The notes beneath the pieces are model-generated. The model did no database searches. It saw only the letters and a program-made list of their open reading frames with translations, and was not told the origin of the DNA. Shown piece by piece: positions 44,694 to 54,458 of a stretch of 64,000 bases of DNA. The position numbers and the translations under genes are program-made. The first letter of the stretch is position 1. Each line of letters starts with the position of its first letter. The stretch spans positions 744,001-808,000 of the forward strand of contig NZ_NIXN01000001.1 in assembly GCF_002807055.1 (NCBI RefSeq), written 5' to 3'. Origin of the DNA: Confluentibacter citreus (GTDB taxonomy: Bacteria; Bacteroidota; Bacteroidia; Flavobacteriales; Flavobacteriaceae).

Positions 44694-44975
44694 TTATTTA
44701 TACTGGCATAAATAAGACGTTTGTTCAGATACTTTTACCTGAAATTTTTTATTGGCGCCAATTTGGTATGATTCTCCAGCTTTGTATATTGTCCATTCAG
44801 TGCTATCAGGTAATTTAACAATCATCTCTCCTTCAATAACAATCATGGTTTCGTGGGTTGAGGTTCCAAATTCATAATCTCCAGCTTCCATAACACCTAT
44901 AGTAGATTTTCCTATTGAAGACACGTATCCTAAGGATTTAACGTTGCCACCAAAATATTCATTTATTGAAATCAT
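44694..44975 (-). CDS. ppnP: pyrimidine/purine nucleoside phosphorylase
   Basis: 93 aa, the single cupin-like domain of the PpnP (formerly DUF1255/YaiE) family, which splits many nucleosides with phosphate. SINEYFGGNVKSLGY at the start, GVMEAGDYEFGTSTHETM and KAGESYQIGANKKFQVKV are the hallmark strands. Soluble, monocistronic. Convergent with the RDD gene only 12 nt away. Confidence 0.92.
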   Translation of the reverse strand: MISINEYFGGNVKSLGYVSSIGKSTIGVMEAGDYEFGTSTHETMIVIEGEMIVKLPDSTEWTIYKAGESYQIGANKKFQVKVSEQTSYLCQYK

Positions 44976-45062
44976 ATGTTTTATATTTTTTTTGCGAAAA
45001 TAGAGAACTTAGCTGAAGTATTAAAAAATGAACGAAAAAATTATTGTTGAATGATATAAATT

Positions 45063-45089
45063 AAAAGGCACCTTAAGAAGGTGCCTTTT
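45063..45089. terminator. terminator after the OmpA-family gene
   Basis: AAAAGGCACCTT (45063-45074) and AAGGTGCCTTTT (45078-45089) form a perfect 12-bp stem with a 3-nt loop, 22 nt after the OmpA-family stop on the minus strand. Confidence 0.85.
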
Positions 45090-45111
45090 AATTGTATGCA
45101 TTAATTAATTT

Positions 45112-45945
45112 TTAATTAGTAGAAGCCATCAAAGCAAAAAATTTGTCAATATTTGGAAGAATAACAATACGTGTTCTTCTGTTTTTCGACATGTTTTCTT
45201 TTGAGTCATTCTCAACAAGGGGCTGATAGCTACTTCTTCCCGCAGCAATCATTTTTTCAGGAGATACAGCAAATTTGTCTTGTAGTTTTCTTACCACTGA
45301 TGTTGCTCTTAAAACACTTAAATCCCAATTGTCCGAAATACTTGCGGTGCTTATGGTTCTAGAATCAGTATGACCTTCAACCATAACTTCTAAACTAGGT
45401 TCAGAATTTATAACATCAGCCAATTTTTGAAGAATTGTATCGGCCTTAGAACTCAACTGGTAACTTCCTGTATTAAATAACATATTGTCTGCAATGGAAA
45501 TCATTACAACTGTTTCATTTATATCAACAGCAATATCTTCATCTTCATTCATATTACTGGCTCTTATTGTTTTACCTAAATTATAGGCAATAGCCAAATT
45601 CATGGAATCTTTAAGTGTTTTCGCTTGACTTAATTTATTGGCGTCAACTTTTGTTAATGTTTCTCGCATTATTTTTTTGGAATCGTTCGACATGATTGCT
45701 GCATTGTCTCCAACAACTTCATATTTCGAATCGCTTTCTTCTTTTAATGACATAATTTTAGAATTATATTCATCTACACGAGCTTGAATGATATCAAATT
45801 TAGCTTCTAAATCTTCTTTAGCAACTCTGGTTTTTTGTAGTTCGCTTTTTATTTCCCCATTTTCTTGTTCCAATGCTACATATTTCTTTTTTGAAACACA
45901 AGAGCTTATAATGATTGCAAGTAATAAAATTGAAATTTTTTTCAT
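45112..45945 (-). CDS. OmpA-family peptidoglycan-binding lipoprotein
   Basis: 277 aa. MKKISILLLAIIISSC is a lipoprotein signal with lipobox SSC. A coiled coil (about 20-75; ALEQENGEIKSELQKTRV) leads to an OmpA-like domain with VMVEGHTDSR (about 190), NWDLSVLRATSVVRKLQ and AGRSSYQPLVENDS...NRRTRIVI, which binds diaminopimelate of peptidoglycan. Ties the outer membrane to the wall. Monocistronic with its own terminator. Confidence 0.9.
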   Translation of the reverse strand: MKKISILLLAIIISSCVSKKKYVALEQENGEIKSELQKTRVAKEDLEAKFDIIQARVDEYNSKIMSLKEESDSKYEVVGDNAAIMSNDSKKIMRETLTKVDANKLSQAKTLKDSMNLAIAYNLGKTIRASNMNEDEDIAVDINETVVMISIADNMLFNTGSYQLSSKADTILQKLADVINSEPSLEVMVEGHTDSRTISTASISDNWDLSVLRATSVVRKLQDKFAVSPEKMIAAGRSSYQPLVENDSKENMSKNRRTRIVILPNIDKFFALMASTN

Positions 45946-46161
45946 AATTTTTATTGTTAAATATTAGATTCAATTTATTTACGGATATAAATAAGCTTTA
46001 GATGTTAAATTTTTTCAGAATACTTTATTTTATAAATTTTTATTTGGTATTTTGACTATGAAATTTATCGATGAACGGATTAAATAATCTAATAATGAAT
46101 AACTTAAGGTAAATATTCACAATGACAATTAATTATATAAATCTGTAAATTTTAATTTAAA

Positions 46162-46195
46162 AAAAAGGGTCAGACTTCAAAGTCTGACCCTTTTT
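46162..46195 (-). terminator. terminator after odhB
   Basis: AAAAAGGGTCAGACTT (46162-46177) and AAGTCTGACCCTTTTT (46180-46195) form a near-perfect long stem with a 2-nt loop, directly after the odhB stop on the minus strand. Confidence 0.85.
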
Positions 46196-46216
46196 AGTAA
46201 TTATTTTTATATTTTA

Positions 46217-47425
46217 TTAAAGCTCTAAAGCTTTCTTGACATCATTATTCATCAATAATTCCGCAGGATTTTCTAAAGCTTCTTTAACGGCCACTAAAAA
46301 GCCTACACTTTCTTTACCGTCAATTATTCTATGGTCATAAGACAACGCTACGTACATAATTGGTCTTATTTCAACCTTACCATTAATAGCTACAGGTCTT
46401 TCAACAATATTGTGCATTCCTAAAATACCACTTTGAGGCGGATTAATAATTGGGGTTGAAAGCATACTACCAAATACCCCACCATTAGTAATAGTAAAAG
46501 TACCTCCAGTCATTTCATCAACGGTAATTTGACCATCTCTAGCTCGAAGGGCTAAACGTTTTACTTCAGATTCTACGCCTCTAAAACTTAAGTTTTCTGC
46601 ATTTCGTATTACAGGTACCATTAATCCTTTTGGCCCTGAAACAGCAATACTGATATCGCAAAAATCATACGTAATCATTTCATTGCCACTAATCATTGAA
46701 TTTACGGCAGGATACATTTTTAGAGCTCTAACTACAGCTAATGTAAAGAAACTCATGAAACCTAAACCAACATTATGCTTGGTTTTAAATGTTTCTTTAT
46801 GTTCATCACGTAAAGCAAAAATAGGTGACATATCTACTTCATTGAAAGTAGTTAACATCGCTGTTGTATTTTTTGCTTCAACCAAGCGTTCTGCCACTTT
46901 ACGACGTAGCATGGACATTTTAGTATTAATTGAGCCTCTGCTTCCTCCCGTAGGTGTTCCCATAGAAGGTACTGCACTAACAGCGTCTTCTTTAGTTACC
47001 CTACCATCTTTTCCTGTTCCAGATATGGAAGACGCACTCATGCCTTTTTCAGCTAGTATTTTCTTTGCTGCAGGACTTGCAGAACCTGTTGCATATGTTT
47101 TTGTTTCAGTAGCAGCAGGTTTTGGAGTCTCAACTTTTGGCGCTTCTTCTTTCTTTTCAACTTTTGGCGCATCACCTTCAGGTTTTGCGGCACTCGTATC
47201 AATTAAGCATACTACGGCGCCAACAGCAACTGCATCACCCTCTTCGGCCTTAAGTGTAATAATTCCACTAGCTTCTGCTGGAAGTTCAAGGGTTGCTTTA
47301 TCGCTATCTACCTCGGCTATGGCTTGGTCTTTTTCTACATAATCCCCATCTTCTACAAGCCATGTAGCTATTTCCACTTCTTTAATGGATTCACCCGGCG
47401 AGGGCACTTTCATTTCTAAAATCAT
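46217..47425 (-). CDS. odhB: dihydrolipoyllysine succinyltransferase (2-oxoglutarate dehydrogenase E2)
   Basis: 402 aa. A lipoyl domain has the lipoyl-lysine in [14 protein letters not shown] (Lys about 44). A Pro/Ala/Glu-rich linker (about 80-110) leads to a peripheral subunit-binding domain ([31 protein letters not shown], in parts). The acyltransferase core ends with [19 protein letters not shown], which holds the catalytic His and Asp. Second gene of the odhAB operon, 19 nt after odhA. Also called sucB. Confidence 0.96.
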   Translation of the reverse strand: MILEMKVPSPGESIKEVEIATWLVEDGDYVEKDQAIAEVDSDKATLELPAEASGIITLKAEEGDAVAVGAVVCLIDTSAAKPEGDAPKVEKKEEAPKVETPKPAATETKTYATGSASPAAKKILAEKGMSASSISGTGKDGRVTKEDAVSAVPSMGTPTGGSRGSINTKMSMLRRKVAERLVEAKNTTAMLTTFNEVDMSPIFALRDEHKETFKTKHNVGLGFMSFFTLAVVRALKMYPAVNSMISGNEMITYDFCDISIAVSGPKGLMVPVIRNAENLSFRGVESEVKRLALRARDGQITVDEMTGGTFTITNGGVFGSMLSTPIINPPQSGILGMHNIVERPVAINGKVEIRPIMYVALSYDHRIIDGKESVGFLVAVKEALENPAELLMNNDVKKALEL

Positions 47426-47444
47426 CTTTATAATTTTAATTATT

Positions 47445-50186
47445 TTACACTATGTCAAAAACAGCATTGATAACTGTTTGTTGTCTTCTTTTATCTCTTG
47501 TGCTAGATCCTGGAGCTGGTACTGAGCTATATGCTCTTGCTAAAACATCTAGTTTTACTAAAGTCATACGTTCTACCATATAGCTCCAAGCCCCCATGTT
47601 TCTAGGTTCTTCTTGCGCCCAAATGTATTTTTCAACATGAGGATATTTATTAATAACGTTTTGTATTTTATCCAAATGCAATGGAAATAATTGCTCTATT
47701 CTTATGAGCGCTATATCATTCCTTTCCAATTTTTCTCGCTGAGCTTCTAAATCATAATAGAATTTACCAGTACAGAACACTAATTTTTTCACATTTTCTG
47801 GCTCGATAACGTCATCAATGACTTCTTGAAACCTACCATTTGCCAAGTCATTTAAAGAAGAAACAGCTTTAGGAAGCCTTAATAAACTTTTTGGGGTGAA
47901 AACTATTAATGGTTTTCTATAATTGCGTTTCATTTGTCGGCGCAATAGATGGTAAATATTTGCTGGCGTTGTGCAATTTGCCACAAACATATTGTCGTTA
48001 GCACACAATTGTAAGTAACGTTCAATTCTGGCAGATGAATGCTCTGAACCCTGGCCTTCATAACCATGCGGTAATAAGACAACAATACCGTTTTGGGTCT
48101 TCCATTTGTCTTCTGCTGCCGATAAATATTGGTCGAAAATAATTTGGGCACCATTACTAAAATCACCAAATTGAGCTTCCCAAATGGTTAGCGTATTTGG
48201 ATTTGCCATAGCATACCCATAATCAAAACCAAGAACAGCATATTCAGATAAAAGTGAATTGTAAATATCCATTTTACCTTTGTTCTGTGGATTGGTATTT
48301 AATAAGTTAATACGATCTTCTGATATTTCATCCCGTAAAATAGCATGACGGTGGCTAAACGTGCCACGCTCGACATCTTGTCCAGAAATACGCACATTAA
48401 AACCTTCTTCAAGCAAACTGCCATAAGCCAATGTTTCTCCCATACCCCAATCTAAAGTATCGGTTTCAAAAACCATACTCGCTCTCCCCTCTAGGATGCG
48501 TTCTGCTTTTTTAACAAATTTAACACCTTCTGGAACGGTTGAAACTACTTTAGCGATATTTTTTAATTTGTCTGCAGAATAGGTAGTGTCTTCACCCTCC
48601 AACATGGTAGCTAAACCGCTTCTGGTAAAGCCTTTCCATCGCTCTTGCATGAATTCCCTAACCTTTGAGGCATCTAATTCTTTTGCTTTGGTATACTCAG
48701 TTTCTAAGGTATTTTTGAACTCTTCATTGATGGCTTGAACATAAGCTTGATCAATAGTTTTTTCAGCAATTAATTTTGAAGAATATACCGAAAAAGGATC
48801 TGGGTGCTTTGCTATGGCTTTATATAAGTTGGGTTGAGTAAATCTAGGCTCGTCTCCTTCATTATGCCCATACTTTCTATAACCTAATAAATCTATATAA
48901 ACGTCTTTTTTATAACGCATTCTATAGTCTAATGCCAATTCCACTGCATGTACAACGGCTTCAGCATCATCAGAGTTTACGTGTAGTACGGGTGATAGGG
49001 TTACTTTAGCAATATCGGTACAATAAGTGCTTGAACGGGCATCTAAATAATTGGTGGTAAAACCAATTTGATTATTTACAACAATGTGTATAGTTCCACC
49101 GGTTTTGTAGCCATTTAATTGGCTCATTTGAGCTATTTCATAAACAATTCCTTGTCCAGCAATAGCAGCATCACCATGAACTATAATTGGTAATATTTTA
49201 GAATTATCGCCATCATAATCGCTATCAATTTTTGCTCTTGTAATACCTTCGGCCACCGAAGCAACAGTTTCTAAATGCGATGGATTTGGAACCAAATTCA
49301 TCTTGATGTTTTTTCCGTTTTGGTAGGTTTTATCGAGCGTTAATCCTAAATGGTATTTTACGTCACCATCAATATGCTCATCTTCAAAATCCTTACCATC
49401 AAATTCGCTAAAAAGCTCATGGGCAGGTTTTCTAAAAATATTTATGAGGGTGCTTAAACGTCCACGGTGTGCCATACCTAAAACACATTCCTTTACCTGA
49501 TATTTTTCAACAGCATAAAAAAGTGTATTACTGATAGCTGGAATTAACGATTCGCCGCCTTCTAAAGAAAATCGTTTTTGACCAACATATTTGGTTTGCA
49601 AAAAGTTCTCAAAAGTGACTGCTTGGTTTAACTTAGAAAGAATGTATTTTTTCTTTTCTTCAGAAAAATTTGGCTGGTTGTCATTTAAGTTAAGTTTGTC
49701 TTGCCACCACTTAATCACATCTGGATTACGAAGGTACATATATTCGATACCTATAGAGCTACAATATATACGCTCTAGGTGATTAACAATTTCACGCAAA
49801 GTCTTGGTACCAATACCTAATATTTCTCCTGCATTAAAAGTAGTGTCTAAATCACTTGCTGTAAGTCCAAAGTTTTCAATATCTAACGTTGGTGTGTAGC
49901 TCCTTCTGTCACGAACGGGATTGGTTTTAGTGAATAAATGGCCGCGCATTCTGTACCCATCTATAAGTTTAACAACTTTGAATTCCTTTTCAATTTTTTC
50001 AGGAATTTGTGTTGATACACCTTCAACTATTTCACCAGTTAAGCCATAACTCTCACTCCCAAAGTCATAGCCTTGAAAAAAGGCTCTCCAACTTGGTTCA
50101 ACAGAATCAGGGTTTTGTAAATATTGATCATATAAATCGGCAAAATAGGCCGTATGTGCTGCGTTTAGAAATGAAAATTTATCCAT
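47445..50186 (-). CDS. odhA: 2-oxoglutarate dehydrogenase E1 component
   Basis: 913 aa thiamine-diphosphate enzyme of the citrate cycle. The N-terminus ([34 protein letters not shown], in parts) is the usual E1o opening. [37 protein letters not shown] (thiamine-binding), [16 protein letters not shown] and [23 protein letters not shown] are all family signatures. Uses the odhB E2 made from the same operon. Start at 50186 leaves a clean upstream region. Confidence 0.97.
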   Translation of the reverse strand: MDKFSFLNAAHTAYFADLYDQYLQNPDSVEPSWRAFFQGYDFGSESYGLTGEIVEGVSTQIPEKIEKEFKVVKLIDGYRMRGHLFTKTNPVRDRRSYTPTLDIENFGLTASDLDTTFNAGEILGIGTKTLREIVNHLERIYCSSIGIEYMYLRNPDVIKWWQDKLNLNDNQPNFSEEKKKYILSKLNQAVTFENFLQTKYVGQKRFSLEGGESLIPAISNTLFYAVEKYQVKECVLGMAHRGRLSTLINIFRKPAHELFSEFDGKDFEDEHIDGDVKYHLGLTLDKTYQNGKNIKMNLVPNPSHLETVASVAEGITRAKIDSDYDGDNSKILPIIVHGDAAIAGQGIVYEIAQMSQLNGYKTGGTIHIVVNNQIGFTTNYLDARSSTYCTDIAKVTLSPVLHVNSDDAEAVVHAVELALDYRMRYKKDVYIDLLGYRKYGHNEGDEPRFTQPNLYKAIAKHPDPFSVYSSKLIAEKTIDQAYVQAINEEFKNTLETEYTKAKELDASKVREFMQERWKGFTRSGLATMLEGEDTTYSADKLKNIAKVVSTVPEGVKFVKKAERILEGRASMVFETDTLDWGMGETLAYGSLLEEGFNVRISGQDVERGTFSHRHAILRDEISEDRINLLNTNPQNKGKMDIYNSLLSEYAVLGFDYGYAMANPNTLTIWEAQFGDFSNGAQIIFDQYLSAAEDKWKTQNGIVVLLPHGYEGQGSEHSSARIERYLQLCANDNMFVANCTTPANIYHLLRRQMKRNYRKPLIVFTPKSLLRLPKAVSSLNDLANGRFQEVIDDVIEPENVKKLVFCTGKFYYDLEAQREKLERNDIALIRIEQLFPLHLDKIQNVINKYPHVEKYIWAQEEPRNMGAWSYMVERMTLVKLDVLARAYSSVPAPGSSTRDKRRQQTVINAVFDIV

Positions 50187-50342
50187 TATAATTAATAGTT
50201 CCGAAAAGGGTTTTCAAAATTTCGTCAAAAATACAACTTTTGCTAAAAATAGAAGTTTCTTTTAATATATTTATAAGACTTTTAAATTCCTTTTCATCAA
50301 TAAGTTGACGATTTAGTTAATTTATTAAAAAATTACAATTGA

Positions 50343-50870
50343 ATGAATAAAAAAATAATAATTCACAAAAAAGGAGTCTTTATTATTCTGCTTTTTTTCG
50401 GTTTTAATAATTTGGTTCAGTCTCAGCAGTCCAATGATTTTTGGAACCATGTTCGATTTGGAGGAGGTATTGGCTTGGGTTTTGGAGACGGTTTTTTTAG
50501 CGGAACCTTGGCCCCAAGCGCCATATATGAATTTAATGAAACCGTTGCTTTAGGTTTGGGATTAAATGGTACCATCAACAATAGAAAAGGCTTTTATAAA
50601 TCCACAATTTATGGAGGTAGTTTAATTGGCCTTATGAATGTGATTCCAGTATTACAGTTTTCAGCCGAATTTGAAGAACTTAGAGTGAATAGAAAATATG
50701 ATGCTTCTTTAAATCTTCAAGACGATAATTATTGGTCGCCCGCTTTATTTTTAGGGTTAGGTTATAGGAATGGCAATGTTACTTTTGGTATTAGATATGA
50801 TGTTTTGTATGATGATGAAAGGAGTATTTATGCCGATCCTTGGATGCCATTTGTGAGGTTTTATTTTTAA
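50343..50870 (+). CDS. small outer-membrane beta-barrel-like protein, 175 aa
   Basis: After a hydrophobic signal (about residues 8-28: GVFIILLFFGFNNLVQSQ) the protein alternates glycine-rich amphipathic strands (VRFGGGIGLGFGDGFFSG, LGLGLNGTINN, PALFLGLGYRNG) and ends in the aromatic strand PFVRFYF, like an 8-strand barrel. Homologues in databases are, I believe, sometimes called 'alpha-ketoglutarate decarboxylase' because of their place beside odhA; nothing in the sequence supports that enzyme. Divergent from odhA. Confidence 0.75.
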   Translation: MNKKIIIHKKGVFIILLFFGFNNLVQSQQSNDFWNHVRFGGGIGLGFGDGFFSGTLAPSAIYEFNETVALGLGLNGTINNRKGFYKSTIYGGSLIGLMNVIPVLQFSAEFEELRVNRKYDASLNLQDDNYWSPALFLGLGYRNGNVTFGIRYDVLYDDERSIYADPWMPFVRFYF

Positions 50871-50917
50871 TTTCTTATTTTTTTGAAATCGTTCAATTCA
50901 GATGAATGCCTCCGTTT

Positions 50918-50959
50918 CAAGTAGATTAAATATGACAATTGTCATATTTAATCTACTTG
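50918..50959. promoter_or_regulatory. 42-bp perfect palindrome with Crp/Fnr-like core, upstream of nirK
   Basis: Every base from 50918 to 50959 is symmetrical about the CAATTG centre. The core ATATGAC-N4-GTCATAT is the same as in the operator at 28121-28140. It lies 117 nt before the nirK ATG. It could also be a terminator hairpin for the gene at 50343, but no T run follows. Confidence 0.5.
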
Positions 50960-50983
50960 CTGTTTATTAATTTTGTTACATTA

Positions 50984-51005
50984 AATAGGATAAAATTGTC
51001 TTATT
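50984..51005. promoter_or_regulatory. Rrf2/NsrR-type operator upstream of nirK
   Basis: A 22-bp near-palindrome, AATAGGATAA-AA-TTGTCTTATT, agreeing with the copy on the rrf2 promoter at 19 of 22 positions in the same orientation. It lies 50 nt before the nirK start codon, over the probable promoter. Confidence 0.6.
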
Positions 51006-51054
51006 TATAATTAATTGATATTTTATATATTAATACCAAACGAAAGCTAATAAA

Positions 51055-52503
51055 ATGAAACAATCAAATTTTCTATTCGGGTTTTTTATAGCTGCTATGC
51101 TATTTTTAACATCTTGTTTCGATAAAAAAGAAACGGTTTCCGATAACGCAGCAGACATTCCTGTTAACAGAGAAATGCTTGCAGAATTAACCTCGCCGCC
51201 CCATGTACCAACGCCAGTTGGAAATAGAAAAGCGAAAAAACTCATCGTGAAGATGGAAATACTTGAGCAAGAAAGTGAAATGACCGATGGTGTAAAATAT
51301 GTCTATTGGACATTTGGAGGTACTGTGCCGGGTAGCTTTATTAGAACCCGTGTAGGGGATGAAGTAGAGTTCCATTTACAAAATCATCCAGATAATAAAT
51401 TGCCTCACAACATAGATTTACATGCTGTGACCGGTCCAGGTGGTGGTGCTGAGTCTTCCTTTGTTGCACCTGGTCATGAAAAGGTATTTTCGTTTAAAAC
51501 CTTAAATCCTGGATTGTACGTCTACCATTGTGCTACGGCACCTGTTGGAATGCACATTGCAAACGGTATGTATGGTTTGATTTTAGTTGAGCCTGAAGGT
51601 GGTTTGCCACTAGTTGATAAAGAATACTATATCATGCAAGGTGATTTTTATACAAAAGGAGCTAATGGTGAACGCGGGTTGCAACCTTTCGATATGCAAA
51701 AAGCTATTGATGAAAAGGCCGATTACGTTGTTTTTAATGGAAAAGTGGGGGCGCTTACTGGAGATAATGCCATAACTGCCAATGTAGGTGAAACAGTTAG
51801 ACTTTTTGTAGGTAACGGTGGCCCAGGATTGGTATCATCCTTCCATGTTATTGGAGAGATATTCGACAAGGTATATGTAGAAGGCGGGGATTTAATCAAC
51901 GAAAACGTACAAACGACTTTAATTCCTGCTGGAGGTGCCGCTATCGTAGAATTTCGTGTAGATGTACCGGGAACATTTATTCTAGTGGACCACTCCATTT
52001 TTAGGGCATTCAACAAAGGTGCTTTAGGAATGTTGAAAGTAGAAGGAGAAGAAGATAAAAAAATATACTCTGGAGAAATCCGTGACGATATTTATTTACC
52101 GGAAGGCCCGGGTATTCAAACGATGCCAACCACAGATGAAATTGTAGCCTCTGAAGTTCCTGCCAAATCTTTTGAAGAACAAATGGAGTTTGGAAAACAA
52201 GCCTACATGCAAACCTGTTTTGCTTGTCACCAAGCCGAAGGACAAGGTGTTCCAAATGCCTTTCCGCCACTGGCAAAATCCGATTATTTAAATGCCGATG
52301 TGGATAGAGCCATAGGAGTTATACTTAACGGCCTAACAGGTGAAATTACTGTAAATGGACAGAAATACAACAGCGTTATGACGCGGCAATCGTTATCATC
52401 CGATGAAATTGCAAATGTATTAACCTATGTGTATAACAGTTGGGGTAACTCCAAAAAAGTGGTTACCAAAGCAATGGTAGATAAAGTGAAAAACAGTAAA
52501 TAA
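51055..52503 (+). CDS. nirK: copper nitrite reductase fused to cytochrome c, lipoprotein
   Basis: Reduces nitrite to nitric oxide. 482 aa. Lipobox LTSC (Cys21) anchors it. Cupredoxin ligands are visible: LPHNIDLH (His118 type 1, Asp121, His123 type 2), VYHCA (His158, Cys159), GMHIANGM (His167, Met172), and later FHVIG (His264) and VDHSIF (His313). A fused cytochrome c domain follows, with CFACH heme motif at 388-392 and a probable axial Met442. The short loop between Cys159 and His167 fits the class II-like NirK group. First gene of an operon with SUMF1-like and SCO proteins, and preceded by two different operators. Confidence 0.95.
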   Translation: MKQSNFLFGFFIAAMLFLTSCFDKKETVSDNAADIPVNREMLAELTSPPHVPTPVGNRKAKKLIVKMEILEQESEMTDGVKYVYWTFGGTVPGSFIRTRVGDEVEFHLQNHPDNKLPHNIDLHAVTGPGGGAESSFVAPGHEKVFSFKTLNPGLYVYHCATAPVGMHIANGMYGLILVEPEGGLPLVDKEYYIMQGDFYTKGANGERGLQPFDMQKAIDEKADYVVFNGKVGALTGDNAITANVGETVRLFVGNGGPGLVSSFHVIGEIFDKVYVEGGDLINENVQTTLIPAGGAAIVEFRVDVPGTFILVDHSIFRAFNKGALGMLKVEGEEDKKIYSGEIRDDIYLPEGPGIQTMPTTDEIVASEVPAKSFEEQMEFGKQAYMQTCFACHQAEGQGVPNAFPPLAKSDYLNADVDRAIGVILNGLTGEITVNGQKYNSVMTRQSLSSDEIANVLTYVYNSWGNSKKVVTKAMVDKVKNSK

Positions 52504-52504
52504 G

Positions 52505-53284
52505 ATGAAAAACCATGCCTTTAGAATTCTAATAGTTTTGTTAGTGCTTCAGCCTTTGCTTTTCGCACAATCTAAAGGCATGGTTTCTATTAAAGGGAGT
52601 CGCTACATACCGTTGTATGGAAGAGATGCTACCGTAGTTGAAGTAAAAGATTTTGAAATGGATATGTATCCTGTTACAAATGCAGACTATGTAAATTTTG
52701 TAAAACGATATCCTAAATGGCAAAAATCCAAAGGCATCAAATTGTTTGTGGATGGTAGCTATTTAACCAACTGGAAAAACGATTTAGAACTTAAAGATTC
52801 AGAAAAGCCAAATAGCCCTGTTACTTATGTGTCTTGGTTTGCTGCTAAAGATTATTGTGAATGCCAAGGAAAACGTTTGCCAACTGTTGACGAATGGGAA
52901 TATGTTGCCATGGCAGATGAAACCACCAAAGATGCCCGCGTTAAGCCTTCATATAACGAACAGATTTTAGCTTGGTATGAAGCCCCGAGGTCCAATGAAA
53001 ACAAAATTGGAATGAACCCAAAAAATGCTTGGGGCGTTTACGATTTGCACGGTTTGGTTTGGGAATGGACTTTAGATTTTAATTCGGTTTTAATAACAGG
53101 AGAATCTAGGAAAGACGTTGATAAAGACAGCAGTCTGTTTTGTGGCAGTGCTTCTGTGAATGCTACCGATTTAATGAATTATGCCGCTTTTATGCGTTAT
53201 GCCATCCGTGGTAGTTTAAAAGCCAAGTATTCCATGAAAAACTTAGGATTTCGTTGTGTAAAAGATATAAATAAATTAAAATGA
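52505..53284 (+). CDS. SUMF1/formylglycine-generating-enzyme-like protein, exported
   Basis: 259 aa with a signal peptide (FRILIVLLVLQPLLFAQ). It has the FGE-sulfatase fold: MVSIKGSRYIPLYG, MDMYPVTNADYVNFVKRYP, PVTYVSWFAAKDYCECQGKRLPTVDEWEYVA, then GVYDLHGLVWEWTLDFNS and RYAIRGSL...NLGFRCVKD. Proteins of this kind (for example NirV) often lie beside nirK; the catalytic cysteines of true FGE are not obviously placed here, so the activity is uncertain. ATG overlaps nothing but follows nirK by one base; it overlaps the SCO gene by 4 nt. Confidence 0.85.
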   Translation: MKNHAFRILIVLLVLQPLLFAQSKGMVSIKGSRYIPLYGRDATVVEVKDFEMDMYPVTNADYVNFVKRYPKWQKSKGIKLFVDGSYLTNWKNDLELKDSEKPNSPVTYVSWFAAKDYCECQGKRLPTVDEWEYVAMADETTKDARVKPSYNEQILAWYEAPRSNENKIGMNPKNAWGVYDLHGLVWEWTLDFNSVLITGESRKDVDKDSSLFCGSASVNATDLMNYAAFMRYAIRGSLKAKYSMKNLGFRCVKDINKLK

Positions 53285-53994
53285 AAATATTAAAGCATAT
53301 AGTATTTGTATTGCTAATTTTTGTAGCATTTCAAAGTTGTAATTCAGATAAAAAATCAAAAGAGAATATTACAGAAGTATATCAGTGCCCTATGCAATGT
53401 GAAGGCGATAATACGTATAGCGAAAAAGGAAGTTGCCCTGTTTGTAAAATGGACTTGGCTCTTGTTGAAAACAACTCAAAATTAGCTGAGGATGATCGTA
53501 TTTCGGAAGAATCCATCTTCAATCTAACGTCAACTTGGCATAACGAAGAAGGGGAGGCTATTCAACTTAAAGATTTAAAAGGAAAGACTTTGGTAATGGT
53601 GATGATTTACACCTCATGCAAGGCAGCTTGCCCACGATTGGTTGCCGATATGCGGAACATTGAATCTCAAATTCCTGATGAAAAAATAAAAAACATTCAG
53701 TTTATTATGGTAAGTATCGATCCGGAAACCGACACCCCAGAAAAACTAAAAGCCTTTGCCAAGGAAAACTTCATGGACGACGCGCATTGGACTTTTTTGC
53801 AAGGTAGCGAAAGTGGTGTTCGTGAGTTTGCCAATGTGTTATCGGTTAAATACAAAGAAATTTCACCCATAGATTTTTCACATTCCAATATCATTTCCGT
53901 ATTCAATCCGCAAGGTGAGTTAAAGCACCAACAAGAAGGGCTAGGGGTTGATAATAAAGAAACCATATCGGCTATTATGGAAGTAACACCTTAA
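53281..53994 (+). CDS. SCO1/SenC copper protein with heavy-metal-binding N-domain, lipoprotein
   Basis: 237 aa. Lipobox QSC (Cys20). Residues 34-62 form a small metal-binding domain (YQCPMQCEGD, then SCPVCKMDL: Cys36, 40, 52, 55). The rest is a thioredoxin-fold SCO domain with the copper pair SCKAACP (Cys113, Cys117) and a His in DFSHSNIIS (His201). SCO proteins deliver copper or reduce thiols during cupro-enzyme assembly; nirK is the likely client. Overlaps the SUMF1-like gene by 4 nt (ATGA). Convergent to the hemerythrin gene, 5 nt apart. Confidence 0.92.
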   Translation: MKILKHIVFVLLIFVAFQSCNSDKKSKENITEVYQCPMQCEGDNTYSEKGSCPVCKMDLALVENNSKLAEDDRISEESIFNLTSTWHNEEGEAIQLKDLKGKTLVMVMIYTSCKAACPRLVADMRNIESQIPDEKIKNIQFIMVSIDPETDTPEKLKAFAKENFMDDAHWTFLQGSESGVREFANVLSVKYKEISPIDFSHSNIISVFNPQGELKHQQEGLGVDNKETISAIMEVTP

Positions 53995-53999
53995 AAGTT

Positions 54000-54458
54000 T
54001 TATTTCCAAAATTCATCATCTATCTTATCTACAAAATCGGTTTCCTGATGAATTTTTTCTATATCAACTAACTGCAATTCGGTTGCCACTTTTTGAATTT
54101 CTGGGAACAAAACACGTTCTTCAAATCGGATATGTGCATCCAGCACTTCTTCAATCTTACTTAAAGCCATTTCTATATTGTCATCTGCAAACAAACGCCT
54201 TAAAAGTTTATGGTCTGCTAATGCTTTTTTAATAAACTCATTATTTGGATCTAAAACCGAAAAAACATACTGTTCTTCCATTTCAAAATGCGGCGTTAAA
54301 TGCGTTTTAAAAAACCAATCCGCATACATCTTGATGCGTTCTGGTGCTATATTTTTACTAAATCCAGCTCTAATTTTCCATGATAATAATAAACCATGGT
54401 GATGCTCTCTACTTAATGGTTGTAATGCTTTGTGACGTTTAAGTGGTTTTTGGGACAT
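54000..54458 (-). CDS. hemerythrin-domain protein
   Basis: 152 aa, four-helix hemerythrin-like bundle. Candidate iron ligands: SREHHHGLLL (about 17-21), HLTPHFEMEEQYVF (about 53-66), LADHKLLRRLF and LDAHIRFEERVLFPEI (His and Glu near 108-112). Probably a di-iron protein for binding O2 or NO, or for redox sensing. It overlaps the upstream 400-aa membrane gene by 20 nt, so both are translated together. Cytosolic. Confidence 0.88.
   Translation of the reverse strand: MSQKPLKRHKALQPLSREHHHGLLLSWKIRAGFSKNIAPERIKMYADWFFKTHLTPHFEMEEQYVFSVLDPNNEFIKKALADHKLLRRLFADDNIEMALSKIEEVLDAHIRFEERVLFPEIQKVATELQLVDIEKIHQETDFVDKIDDEFWK

Noticed and set aside
46683-47342. 219-aa frame opposite odhB
   Set aside because: Exact antisense of a highly conserved E2 gene; its Ala/Ser-rich text mirrors the linker region of odhB.
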